Positions 23,507-35,200 of a DNA stretch of 64,000 nt are shown one piece after another. Under the pieces are notes generated by a model. It did no database searches, was not told the DNA's origin, and was given only the letters and a program-made list of their open reading frames with translations. The stretch is from Lathyrus oleraceus. Taxonomy: Eukaryota > Streptophyta > Magnoliopsida > Fabales > Fabaceae. Positions within the stretch are counted from its first letter, which is position 1. Each line of letters starts with the position of its first letter. Made by a program: the position numbers and the translations under genes. Location: positions 243,595,068 to 243,659,067 of the forward strand of contig NC_066579.1 in assembly GCF_024323335.1 (NCBI RefSeq), given 5' to 3'.

Positions 23507-24298
23507 ATGTGGCAAAGCGCTTCATTCTGAGCCAATTAAACAGCCAGGTGGAGATGGTGTGGACCAATGCATGGCAACAAACCGCGAAACACATGCAACA
23601 CTCACGCCAAGCAGATCAAATGAAATCTGGAAATCGAAACCCTAGACATTCATCCATTGTTCATCATGTTCATAATCATCAAGATCCAAACATCACAGAA
23701 ATTCACGAAACATACATCATTGGAACCGTCCTTCAACACACATCAATAATCCAGCATCAATTCAACCTAATTCTACTCATGTTCAAAGATTCAAGCGAAG
23801 AAAGTTTCATATGTCAACATTCAAATCCACATAACTACCTCAAAACACAATGAAAATCCACGATCTAAAGTTCATTACAACCAGCAACAAAGGATCTACA
23901 AGATGCATATCATAATTTCATGAATTAGAGCATTCGAATTTTAACCTTGCTAATGATGCAGAGTTGAAATCGTGTGAATCTGGCTTGGAGAAGCTGAAAC
24001 AGATGCTCTATAGTGCTGAGGAAGATGAATGAATGATGGACAACAGCTCAACAATGCTTAATCTCGATGGAATCTTCAACTGCCATGAAAGTGCTCAAGC
24101 TTTAACAGTCACGATTTGACCTCAATGCTGCAGGATCTTGCTTCAATCTTCTTCAATTATGCATGTAGATGATGAATAGAACAAGAAGCAAGCAAAAGAA
24201 ATGAAGAAAATCGATGAAAAGTTGAGAGAAAATTTGAGAGCAAAAGTTTAGATCTGAAATTGTGAAGTTGTTGTCGATGAATTCTGTTAGGATTATGA

Positions 24299-24305
24299 AT
24301 ATATA
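24299..24305 (-). promoter_or_regulatory. TATA-like run in E LTR
   Basis: TATATAT on the minus strand about 1.14 kb into the LTR, next to a TTCATAATC block shared with the C LTR TATA region. Weak on its own. Confidence 0.3.
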
Positions 24306-25442
24306 CCCCCTGTTAATCAAGCTCACTAGTCATGCTTAGCCACAATGCAAGTAATTAGTGAAATGGACATGTTTATGCAATTCGCCAAAATCACCCTTAT
24401 GCTCACATGGCCAATGGAACAGTGCGAATTTTGCTTGGAAATGCATTTCAAAACCTGTTTAGAGGCAAGTGTAATTGGTTTGAAGTGAAAATAATGCATA
24501 TTTCTCAAATGGATATTTTCCCTCCAAAATTCAAATTAAATTCAAGTAAAAAATGCAATATTTTTGTGATGAGAATTAGTGAAATGTGATGCATGATTAT
24601 GATAGTAGAGATCAAGATGGAAATGTCACAAAAAGAACCACTTGAATTGGACATATGGTGCAAAAGTTATGCAAGCTTGAAGTTCAAAATTTCTTGGCAA
24701 TGATTGATCCATAACGTTTCAACCACAAATGAGAAATGCATGTTCTTGGACTTTTTGGAAAGGTGAGAGCAATATCTTCAACTTTCATGTTGGACAAAAT
24801 TCCATTAGAAGCTTGCTTGATGATGTAAACTTGAGGAGAAGACCTTTCCATTTTTGGCAGTTTGAAATTACAGGTCACTTACTATTTTTGGAAACTTTTC
24901 ATCTGACCTCAAATTCTTCATGGTTGATGTTTGAAATGTTATATGAGACTTATATGGACATGAATGAGGTCTCTCTAACCATCTCCCACCTTCAAATCCA
25001 TGATTTAATGCACAGTTGACTTGTATTGACTTTTCTAGGGTTTTAGCTGATCTAGCTGGGATCAGATGAAATTCAAGCCTCTACCACTTGAGATCTTGAT
25101 TCAAAATGATATCATAGTTCATATGAACTCTTGATGAATGATCATGGTGCCCAAATTCTTCAGAATGGCCACCATCTATAGCTCAATGAATGCCTTTGAC
25201 TGGTTTGACCTAATGTTGCTTCATCTGCAAGTAACAAGGTTAGATGACAATATTTTTGTACTTTTGGTTAGTAAATAAATGAAAAGCAATGATATACAAA
25301 TGCTAAACATGCTTGGTGATCAAGAACCACTCTCAAAAGATAACCCACCCACAAGGAGGAAGGCAAGGTGCACAATGATCCTTGAGGCAATGATATGATA
25401 TGATGCCATGAGGGATCTTAGGGACAAAATTGGGGTCTTACA

Positions 25443-26207
25443 GTAGGGACTAAGGGTTGCATCAGTTATAACCCGGTTTTTTCTCTTCGCCAGTTGGGGT
25501 TCGTGATGAATGGAAGACCACTTGATGCTGAGATAGCTGAGAGTGTATATTTTGAGAAGCGAAGTGACCCTGTTAGCTTGGAGCGGGTGGGAAGAGCTTG
25601 GAAGTCTATTGGTATCCAGGATGGAGCTGTCTTAGGGAAGAAGTTTGCCATTGCTATGCCTGATTATACTGATTGGGTGAAGAAGAGAATGGAAATTTTG
25701 TGGTTGCCTTATGATCGGATGAATCCGTTGCAAGTGCAACCACCTTTGATCCTTGCTGAGAGCGTATCTGCTGAGCAGTACAAACAAGCCCTGATGGAGA
25801 ATCGCAGGTTGAAAGAGAAAGAGCAGGATGCCCAGATGGAGTTGTACCAAGCCAAAGCTGATAGGTTGAACTTGACTCATCAACTCAGAGATATTCGAAG
25901 TGTAGATGTTGGTGGGGTAAGGAGCAAGAAGGGATCTTATGAAGAGATGGAGAACTTGCTGAATGCAGAGCACCGAGAGTGTTTGAGATTGCAGAGAGCT
26001 GAAGCTAGCTATCTGAAGAAGATCAGAGAATTGGAGAAGCAACTCAGAGACAAAGATATCCAGTTAAAGAAGGAAATTGACTTGAGACATGCATCAGAGA
26101 ACCAACTTGGAGGAGAAGTTGTAGAGCTCAGAAGACAGTTGAAGGAGAAGATTACTCCCTTGCCAGAATGTTCAGAGTGTGACCTGTTGATAGACCAGTG
26201 TCACTAA
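25443..26207 (+). pseudogene. C ORF1, C-terminal part, cut by E
   Basis: Open from the junction with the E LTR (the frame reads GTKGCISYNP, matching the NNYNPALTRRQLGF region of G). It encodes the end of the ORF1 globular domain with SLRQLGF and a W/Y-rich block, then a long charged coiled coil (about 26000-26160, LEKQLRDKDIQLKKEIDLR type), and ends TAA at 26207. No internal stop. The matching N-terminal half is not in the window. Function unknown; a coiled coil suggests self-association. Confidence 0.75.
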
Positions 26208-26552
26208 TTGAAGACGCTCATTCCTGGAAGTCGTTTGTCTTAGCTTATATTTCTGATGTGTATGTTGAGAATCACCCACAGGCTTGTTGGGTGGGATTCA
26301 TTGTTGTACTTTGGTTTACTCTGGATCTTTGTTGACATTGTTGTATGATCCATGTTGCTCATATATAGATGAGGTTGTTGGTTTCACTCTGTACTCATTG
26401 CTCTTGTGTATGTCGTTTCTGTGTTCCTGTGTTGTTCTTGCTGCAGGTTGCCATCTTTTGAAGATGAATCAAGCTCTTTGAATGCCTGAGAAATGAACAT
26501 ATCATGTGCATCATATGCATTAACATCATACTCATATCATATTGCATAACAG
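26208..26552 (+). other. ORF1-gag spacer of C
   Basis: About 345 bp with no supported gene. It ends in ATATTGCATAACAG|GTGC, matching the pre-gag block of E, D and G, and may hold a 3' splice site. Confidence 0.45.
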
Positions 26553-28225
26553 GTGCTCTTGTTCACGACTTCTCACTCTGGTTCCTGTGTCAGGCAGGAT
26601 AGCTGATCAGAGACCGCGTCGTTATTCAACCAGACTCAATAAACAGAGAAGTATGGATCAAGTTCAGACGAAGTTGGCTGAGATGAGGGCAAACATGGCC
26701 CAGTTTATGACGATGATGCAAGGGGTTGCGCAAGGTCAAGAAGAACTTCGAGCCCTGGTTCAGAGACAAGAGACCGTGGTTCCGCAGTCCAACCGCACGT
26801 CGCCGGTGGGCATCCCAGTTCAGGACAATGTTAATGTTGCTACTCCCGCCAATGACTATGCCGTGGGTGAAGAGTTAAGGGGGATCAGAATCAACGGACA
26901 ACCTCTTGCTGGAGAGACTGTCAATGCTAGAGCTACCCGGGCTCCAGTTCGTCACCCGGCTCCGATTGTTGATAGACAAGAGGACATGTTCACACTGCTG
27001 AGTGAAGATGATGAAGTTGTTGGGAGAGTCGAGGAAAGGGATCGGAAAGTTGATGCCCTTGTAGAGAAGATAAGAGCCATGGAATGTCAGAATTCCTTGG
27101 GTTTCGATGTGACCAACATGGGTCTGGTGGAAGGGTTAAGGATCCCTTACAAATTCAAAGCACCCTCATTTGACAAATACAATGGTACTTCTTGCCCTCG
27201 CACCAATGTGCAGGCTTATTATCGGAAAATCTCTGCTTACACCGATGATGAGAAGATGTGGATGTATTTTTTCCAAGATAGCTTATCTGGGGCTTCCTTG
27301 GATTGGTACATGGAACTGAAGAGAGATTCTGTCCAATGCTGGAGGGATCTAGGTGAGGCCTTCTTGAGGCAATACAAGCACAATATGGACATGGCGCCTA
27401 GCCGGACTCAGCTGCAGAGTCTTTGTCAGAAATCCGGAGAAAGCTTCAAGGAGTACGCCCAGAGGTGGCGTGAATTGGCTGCAAGAGTACAACCCCCTAT
27501 GCTGGAGAGGGAATTAACTGACATGTTCATTGGTACTCTTCAAGGTGTTTTCATGGACCGGATGGGAAGCTGCCCATTCGGTAGTTTTTCAGATGTGGTT
27601 ATCTGTGGGGAGAGGACAGAAAGTTTGATAAAAGCTGGTAAAATTCAGGATGTTGGGTCCTCGTCGTCCAAAAAACCTTTTGCTGGGGCACCTCACCGGA
27701 GAGAGGGTGAAGCCAGTGCTGTGCAGCATGGCAGAAGGGTTGTCAATAGAAATCAATACCGTCAGGTTGCTGCAGTGACAATCCCGGCACCTCAACAACG
27801 TCAACAACCGCAACAACAGAGAGTTCAACAACAAATGCGACAACAACAACGACAACAACGTCCGTATCAGCCGAGGCAGAGGATGCCTGATCGACGTTTT
27901 GACCCATTACCAATGACCTATGCTGAGTTACTACCTGAGTTGCTCAGACTAGGGTTTGTCGAATTAAGGACTATGGCGCCGTTGACAAAAATACCACCTG
28001 GGTATGATGCCAACGTGCGTTGTGACTTTCACTCTGGTGCGCCGGGACACCATATCGAAAACTGCAGGGCTTTTCATCATAAAGTCCAGGACTTGATTTG
28101 TAACACCCCGATAAAAATAAGATAATTATTTAATTTAAGTTAATATTATATTTATTAATTTAATTAAATAATTGGAATTATTGGATTATTATTATTATTA
28201 TTGGAATAATAATTATTGGAAAATA

Positions 28226-28233
28226 TATATAAG
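28226..28233 (+). promoter_or_regulatory. Candidate TATA box of the solo LTR
   Basis: TATATAAG, same place as in A. The stretch from here to the donor at 28395 has no ATG. Confidence 0.45.
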
Positions 28234-28394
28234 TTGGAAATAAGAAAAAAAGGGTCCCATTTGGTAAAGAAAGGGTTTCACGTGAAAAGCAGAGAAGCAG
28301 CTGAAAAGAGGAAAAGGGCAAAGAGACAGAGCAAGAGGAAGAAGGTTGGAGAAGAGAAAAGCTTGAAGCTTAAAGATTCGCCGGATTAACTCAG

Positions 28395-29793
28395 GTAAGG
28401 GGGATTTATCGTCGTTTAATGGGTATTATGGGTTAACATGTAATGGGTAGTGATAAGCCATTGATTTGACCCTAATTGGGATGTTGAATGCTGAAAAATG
28501 GTGTTGGATAAGTTGTGTTAAAGCTGTAATTGACTCTGTAATTGGATGAGTCTTGATTTCCCGAAAGTGTAGCTTTTTACGGAATTGAAATCGGAGGTCC
28601 GGAAGTCCTCCAACGGCGGAAAATGCGGAGAATTCTGCATTCTGCTTCGTGTTAGCGCAGGAACAGCTTTCTGTCTTGCGTTAACCGGTTAACCCAGGGT
28701 GTTAACCGGTTAACACTGTTAGGAATTGTGAAGTATTGCTGTTTTGCTTGCGTTAACCGGTTAACCCAGGGCGTTAACCGGTTAACACTGTTGTGATTTA
28801 TGAAAATTGCTGTTCTGTTTGCGTTAACCGGTTAACCCAGGGCGTTAACCGGTTAACACTATTGAGTTTTGCCAGAAAGCGTGTTCTGTATTGCGTTAAC
28901 CGGTTAACCCAGGGCGTTAACCGGTTAACACTGTTGGAAATTGGAAAAATTGATATTTTAATGTTGTGAACATAATTGGTGATTGGCCTATATCGGTGTG
29001 TGATATAGTAGGGATTATTTCCCGTTGTTTTGAGTAGGATAGGTATTAGTAGAGTGTGCTAATACTGTGATTGAATTATTTGGCATGACATGATATGATT
29101 ATGTGATAAATATGCTAATGATGTGTGAAAATATGCATAATGTTGTGAATGTATATATTATGTATGTAATTGTGGATGGACTGTTTTATGGCTTAGAGTG
29201 TGAGCATATGTCCATTGTGGATTGTTGTTGATGTTGCATGCTAGGTGATTTGGCATAGCATAATGTGGCCTTTATGGTGGTAGCTAATTCCCATGGTGAG
29301 GAATTAGTGATGTTAGTCATTTTGGACTGTTGTTGATGTTTGCATGCTAGGTGATTAGCGTGCATAGCATGGCCCTTGGGGTGGTAGCTAATTCCCATGG
29401 TGAGGAATTAGTGATGTGAGTCACTAGGTCTCAAATGAGTGGGACTAGTGAGCTTGGTAGCCGTACCTGGATTTGGTCGGTGAAGTTGAACTATATGTTC
29501 ACGAATAGTCGGTACCGCATGCATGGAGTCTCATTGCATAATGTATGTATGGCGTATAATATGAATGGATGTATTCCAATATTATACGTGTGTTTTGTGT
29601 TGGTGTTGAGTATGAATTGAGATTATACGTGTGCTTTATGTTGGTGTTGAGTATGATGTTTGAGTTGATGTGCCGTTACTGAATGTGTGTTATGATTAGG
29701 GTGATGAAATGTGTTAAATTACTTAACATTGCATGATATTTTATAATGCTTATTATATCGATTGAAGAACTCACCCTTACAACTATTTTTCAG
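28395..29793 (+). other. Predicted leader intron in the solo LTR
   Basis: Same donor and acceptor hexamers as in A and B, 1399 nt apart; spans the GTTAACCGGTTAAC array. Shows that the pair is conserved in a third, diverged LTR. Confidence 0.55.
28680..28929 (+). repeat. Array of GTTAACCGGTTAAC palindromes
   Basis: Eight perfect 14-bp palindromes start at 28680, 28701, 28752, 28773, 28823, 28844, 28895 and 28916. They form four pairs: 21 bp within a pair and 50-51 bp between pairs, so a unit of about 72 bp. The array sits just upstream of the conserved TAGTAGGGAT block, the same LTR position as the TACGCGTA array in A and B. Confidence 0.96.
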
Positions 29794-32018
29794 GTAACGA
29801 GCAGTGATTGAGTAGGAGCTAGTGCTTGAAGTCTAGTGTAGTTCCTTAGTGGGTCATGCTCTGGTAGATGTAACATCGGGATGGGATGTTTTAAATGTTT
29901 TATTGTTGGTTGTGAACCAGTTTACATGTAATATGCTACATGTTTTGCATGATTGATTTAATCTCTATCCGCCGCGTATTGTGCAAATGCTTTATGTTTT
30001 GAATTAATAAAAGAGCATGACAGTTATCATGGTGAATGGTGTGAAGTAATTGTGTGACACCCTTAATTGCATATTTACTCTGATTGATATATGTTGTTAT
30101 TTAAATTAAACTTTTGGGGTATTTTAGAAGGGTGTTACATGATTGATGCTAAAACTATCAATTTTGCTCCTGTGTCGAATGTTGTAAATAACCCTATGCC
30201 GCCGCATGGTGCGCACCGAGTGAATAGTATCGAAGGGGCAGAAGCTAAAGATCTTGTGGTCAGTGTTGAAGATGTTCAGACTTCTTTGTTGATTGTAAAG
30301 TGCCGTTTGCTGAATGGGGGTGTCTACCCGGGCTGTGATCAGAACTGTGTTGATTGTGCTGAATCTGAAAATGGCTGTGCTCAGTTGAGGGCTGGTGTCC
30401 AGGGTTTGATGGATGAGGGCTGTTTGCAATTCAGTCGGGCCGTTAGAGATCGTGGGACAGTGTCAACTGTCACTATCTACTTCAAACCGTCTGAAGGACG
30501 TGGTCAGAGGGTTGTGAGTGCGCCTACAACAAGTGGTACTCCTGTTACCATCTCTGCACCAGTAACTGCTAGTAATCCAACAACCATTGTTGCGCCAGTC
30601 AGAAGGGCTGTTAATACTCGGGCTGTGCCATGGAAATATGATAACGCGTATCGCAGTAATCGGAGGGCTGAGAATCAGACGAGACCAGTTAGTCAAGCGC
30701 CTGTAATTATTGTTGTGCCCAGTAGAACTCCTGTGGTTGCAAGTCCAGCTGTGGACAACGTTGGTGGACCAGGAGGATTTACTAGAAGTGGACGTTTGTT
30801 CGCTCCATAACCGTTAAGAGACAACAACGCCGAGGCTCTCGCCAAGGCTAAGGGCAAACAGGCTGTCGTTGACGAAGAACCGGTTCAGAAGGAGGTGCCT
30901 GAAGGTTCGTTCGAGAAGGACGTGGAGGAGTTCATGAAGATAATTAAGAAGCGTGACTACAAGATTGTAGATCAGCTTAATCAAACTCCGTCCAAAATTT
31001 CGATACTCTCTTTGCTTCTGTGCTCTGAGGCACATCGTAATGCCTTATTGAAGATGCTGAATATGGCTTACGTACCTCAAGAGATTTCCGTCAGCCAACT
31101 GGAAGGTGTGATTGCCAACGTGAGCACCAGGCATGGTTTAGGATTCACTGACCTAGACTTGACGCCTGAGGGACGTAATCATAATAAGGCCTTGCATATC
31201 ACCATGGAGTGCAAGGGTGCTGTTTTGTCTCACGTGTTGGTAGACACTGGCTCGTCGCTGAATGTGTTGCCCAAGCAAATTCTGAAGAAGATATCTGTTG
31301 AGGGGGTTGTGCTTACTCCGAGTGACCTGATTGTGCGTGCATTTGACGGATCCAAACGTTCTGTTTTTGGTGAAGTCACTTTGCCGGTGAAGATGGGTCC
31401 GGAGGTCTTCGACATCATCTTCTATGTTATGGACATTCAGCCCGCGTACAGTTATTTGTTGGGGCGTCCGTGGATTCATGCAGCAGGGGCAGTTTCGTCA
31501 ACTCTCCACCAAAAGCTCAAGTATGTCTGGAATGGTCAGATTGTGACCGTGTGCGGCGAAGAAGATATTCTGGTGAGTCACCTATCCTCTTTCAAATATG
31601 TAGAGGTGGATGGCGAGATCCATGAAACCTTATGCCAGGCATTCGAGACTGTTGCTCTCGAGAGAGTGGCGTTTGCTGATCAGAGAAAGCCGGGTGCTTC
31701 GATTGCGTCTTACAAGCAGGCCAAGGAGGTTGTTGACTCTGGCAAAGCTGAAGGCTGGGGCAAGATGGTGGATTTGCCTGTCAAAGAGGATAAGTTCGGT
31801 ATTGGCTATCAACCTTTGCAAGCGGAGCAGGGTGTACAAGCAGGTCCGAGTACCTTTACCAGCGCTGGGCTGATGAATCACGGTGACGTCTTTGCGGTCG
31901 GCAGTGAAGATGGTGACAGTGATTGTGATCTCGACAACTGGGTTCGCCCGTGTGCCCCAGGGGAGAAGATCAACAATTGGACAGCAGAAGATGTGGTCCA
32001 AGTTACTCTTCAAACAGA

Positions 32019-32261
32019 GTAATTTTCTTTTGTTTTTTCATTCTACACAAAACCCTACGTTCTGCCCAAGACGTAGTGGTTCATTGTAGGGCCTCAACAT
32101 GTTTTCAATGATTATCATTAATAAAGGATGTTTTGCAAACAATTTTGTGATCCCTGTCTTTCTATTTTTTGTTTTCATTTTTCAAAAATAAAAATGGCAA
32201 TGTTTTTGTTTTTGTGACTTTCTTGAACTCTTTTTTCTAAAACAAAGCATTAAACATGCAG
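32019..32261 (+). other. Predicted pro/RT intron of C (243 nt)
   Basis: Donor CAAACAGA|GTAATT and acceptor ACATGCAG|AAGTGAT. Splicing joins GA to A and keeps the pro and RT frames continuous (phase 2). Unspliced RNA stops at the TAA inside the donor. An intron between pro and RT is established for Ogre elements. The segment is T-rich, as plant introns are. Confidence 0.75.
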
Positions 32262-35200
32262 AAGTGATCTTATGGCATCCACTAGGAACAGTTCTGTTAT
32301 GGCTCAGTATGATTTCGACAATCCCATCTACCAAGATGAAGAGGAGAGTGAGGAAGACTGTGAACTCCCGAAAGAATTGGTTAGATTGCTGAAGCAAGAG
32401 GAAAGTGTCATCCAACCTCATCAGGAGGAGTTGGAGATTGTTAATCTTGGTACTGAGGACGCCAGAAGAGATATCAAGATCGGGGCTGCTTTGAAGACAG
32501 AGGTCAAGAGCAGGTTGATTGAGATGCTGAGAGAGTATGTAGAGATATTCGCCTGGTCTTATCAAGATATGCCTGGGCTGGATACTGATATTGTGGTGCA
32601 CAGACTACCTCTCAGAGAAGATTGTCCTTCGGTCAAGCAGAAGCTTCGTAGAACGAGTCCTGATATGGCTGTTAAAATCAAGGAAGAGGTTCAGAAGCAG
32701 TTCGATGCTGGTTTCTTGTCAGTGACAACTTATCCCCCGTGGGTGGCCAACATCGTTCCCGTGCCGAAGAAGGATGGCAAAGTCAGAATGTGTGTCGACT
32801 ACCGGGATCTGAACAGGGCGAGTCCGAAAGATGATTTCCCATTACCTCACATTGATGTATTGGTTGATAATACGGCTCAATCCTCGGTTTTCTCTTTCAT
32901 GGATGGTTTTTCTGGTTATAATCAGATTAAGATGGCGCCAGAAGACATGGAAAAGACGACATTCATTACACCTCGGGGCACGTTTTTCTATAAGGTGATG
33001 CCATTTGGGCTAAAGAATGCCGGTGCTACCTATCAGAGGGCTATGACTACTCTCTTTCATGACATGATGCACAAAGAGATTGAAGTGTACGTGGATGATA
33101 TGATTGCAAAGTCGCAGACAGAAGAGGAGCACCTAGTTAATTTGCAGAAGTTGTTTGACAGATTGAGAAAGTTCAAACTGAGGCTGAATCCGAACAAGTG
33201 TACGTTTGGTGTGCGATCCGGGAAGCTATTAGGCTTCATTGTCAGTGAGAAGGGGATTGAGGTTGACCCAGCAAAAGTCAAAGCTATTCAAGAAATGCCT
33301 GAGCCGAAAATAGAAAAGCAGGTTCGTGGATTTTTAGGGAGATTGAACTATATTGCGAGGTTTGTATCTCACCTAACTGCCACGTGTGAACCGATATTCA
33401 AATTGCTGAGAAAGAATCAAGCAATCAGGTGGAATGATGATTGTCAAAAAGCTTTTGACAAGATAAAAGAGTATTTACAGAAACCTCCAATCCTGATTCC
33501 TCCAGTTCCTGGGAGACCGCTGATAATGTACCTGTCAGTGACTGAGAACTCGATGGGGTGTGTATTGGGACAGCATGACGAGTCCGATCGAAAAGAACAT
33601 TCCATATACTACCTTAGCAAAAAGTTTACCGACTGTGAAATCAAATATTCACAGCTTGAGAAAACTTGCTGTGCTTTGGCCTGGGCTGCTCGCCGACTGA
33701 AGCAATATATGTTGAACCATACTACCTTGTTGATTTCTAAGATGGATCCAGTGAAATACATCTTTGAGAAGCCGGCTCTCACCGGACGTGTTGCCCGTTG
33801 GCAGATGATTTTAACAGAATATGATATTCAGTACACGTCGCAGAAGGCCATCAAAGGTAGTGTTTTGTCAGACTATCTCGCCGAGCAACCGATTGATGAT
33901 TATCAACCTATGATGTTTGAATTCCCTGATGAAGACATCATGTATCTTAAGATGAAAGATTGTGAAAAGCCTCTTGTTGAGGAAGGACCGGATCCTGATG
34001 ACAAGTGGACACTGATGTTTGATGGGGCTGTGAATGTGAACGGTAACGGTGTTGGTGCAGTGCTTATCAATCCGAAAGGGGCTCATATACCTTTCTCTGC
34101 CAGATTGACCTTCGATGTCACTAACAACGAAGCTGAGTATGAGGCTTGTATCATGGGGATAGAAGAAGCCATCGATCTGAGAATCAAAACTCTTGACATT
34201 TATGGAGATTCCGCTCTAGTGATCAATCAGGTCAATGGAGATTGGAATACTAACCAGCCGCATTTGATCCCGTATAGAGATTACACCAGAAGAATACCGA
34301 CGTTCTTCAAGAAAGTGAAGTTGTATCATGTCCCCCGAGACGAGAATCAGATGGCTGATGCTTTGGCTACTTTGTCTTCTATGATCAAAGTTCATTGGTG
34401 GAATCATGTGCCACATGTTGCGTGAATCGACTCGAGAGGCCTGCGTATGTGTTCGCAGCCGAGTCTGTTGTTGATGAGGAGCCGTGGTACTATGATATCA
34501 AGAACTTCCTCAAGAGCCAGGAGTATCCTGAAGGTGCGTCTAAGAATGACAAGAAAACCCTGAGAAGGCTAGCTGGAAGCTTTTATTTGAATCAGGATGA
34601 CGTGTTGTACAAGAGGAACTTTTACATGGTCTTACTCAGATGCGTGGATAGACACGAAGCAGACATGTTATGCAGGAAGTGCATGAAGGATCGTTTGGTA
34701 CCCATGCTGGTGGTCATGCAATGTCGAAGAAATTGTTGAGAGCCGGTTATTACTGGATGACTATGGAATCCGATTGTTTCAAGTACGCTCGGAAGTGCCA
34801 TAAGTGTCAAATCTATGCTGATAAGGTGCATGTACCACCAAGCCCTCTGAATGTCATGAATTCGCCTTGGCCATTCGCCATGTGGGGCATTGATATGATT
34901 GGGAAGATTGAGCCGACTGCTTCGAATGGACATCGCTTCATCCTGGTCGCGATTAATTACTTCACCAAGTGGGTGGAAGCAGCTTCCTATGCTAATGTTA
35001 CCAAACAAGTGGTTGCCCGGTTCATCAAGAAAGAAATCATCTGTCGTTATGGGGTTCCTGAGAGAATCATCACTGACAATGGTTCGAATCTCAATAACAA
35101 TATGATGAAAGAGCTTTGCAGAGATTTCAAGATTGAACATCACAATTCTTCTCCCTACAGACCAAAGATGAATGGTGCTGTAGAGGCGGCAAACAAGAAT

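Larger units (their letters stand above)
8314..25442 (-). mobile_element. Element E: Ogre-like element, 5' half, carrying nested A and B
   Basis: Read from 25442 leftward: 5' LTR of 5524 bp (25442-19919), tRNA-Arg-type primer site, about 1-kb leader, ORF1 split by element B, then the start of gag, which stops at the insertion of element A. The pol region and 3' LTR lie beyond the left window edge. E sits inside ORF1 of element C: the C frame resumes at 25443. The presence of ORF1 before gag, the long LTR and the primer site match Ogre elements described in legumes. Confidence 0.85.
19919..25442 (-). repeat. 5' LTR of E (5524 bp)
   Basis: Starts TGTAAGACCCCAATTTTG at 25442 and ends GCTACA at 19919, next to the primer site. 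The start closely matches the LTR of F (56107) and much of the length matches the LTR of C in inverted orientation. It contains a 51-bp tandem array, a 13-bp perfect hairpin and a TATA-like run. Short ORFs inside it (for example 23407-23853, plus) have no support as genes. Confidence 0.85.
28099..30139 (+). repeat. Solo LTR of the Tekay family in C gag
   Basis: 2041 bp, TGTAAC to GTTACA, flanked by TGATT at 28094-28098 and 30140-30144. No internal region or second LTR: the product of LTR-LTR recombination. It keeps TATATAAG (28226), donor ACTCAG|GTAAGG (28394/28395), acceptor TTTTTCAG|GTAACG (29793/29794) and the CTAATTCC hairpins, but carries a different palindrome array from A and B. Confidence 0.97.
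26553..32018 (+). pseudogene. C gag-pro, split by a solo LTR, one nonsense codon
   Basis: Coding parts are 26553-28098 and 30145-32018, in the same frame once the solo LTR and one TGATT are removed. Gag: RRYSTR motif, first ATG at 26653, capsid domain around 27170-27620 (SGASLDWYMELK, FKEYAQRWRELAARV), a Gln-rich stretch, and a zinc-knuckle variant CDFHSGAPGHHIENC just before the insertion. The second part has a Cys-rich block (30340-30420), a Thr/Pro-rich linker, then the aspartic protease with VDTGSS near 31239 and LLGRPW near 31455. TAA at 30808-30810 breaks the frame; the frame is otherwise open to TAA at 32020, which lies in a predicted splice donor. Confidence 0.85.

Noticed and set aside
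23407..23853. 148-codon plus-strand ORF
   Set aside because: Antisense within the E LTR, not kept in the C or F LTR, no recognisable domain.
25443..26207. Host gene fragment encoding a coiled-coil protein
   Set aside because: Matches ORF1 of G and E and is followed by gag; it is the C element ORF1.
28083..28125. Gag of C ending in an ICNTPIKIR tail
   Set aside because: The tail is LTR sequence read through; true coding resumes at 30145 after the solo LTR.
28680..28929. CRISPR-like regular palindromic repeats
   Set aside because: Intervals are themselves repeated, the host is a plant, and the array is inside an LTR; no cas genes.
30091..30144. N-terminus MLLFKLNFWG of a separate ORF
   Set aside because: Lies in the solo LTR end; the real frame enters from gag at 28098.
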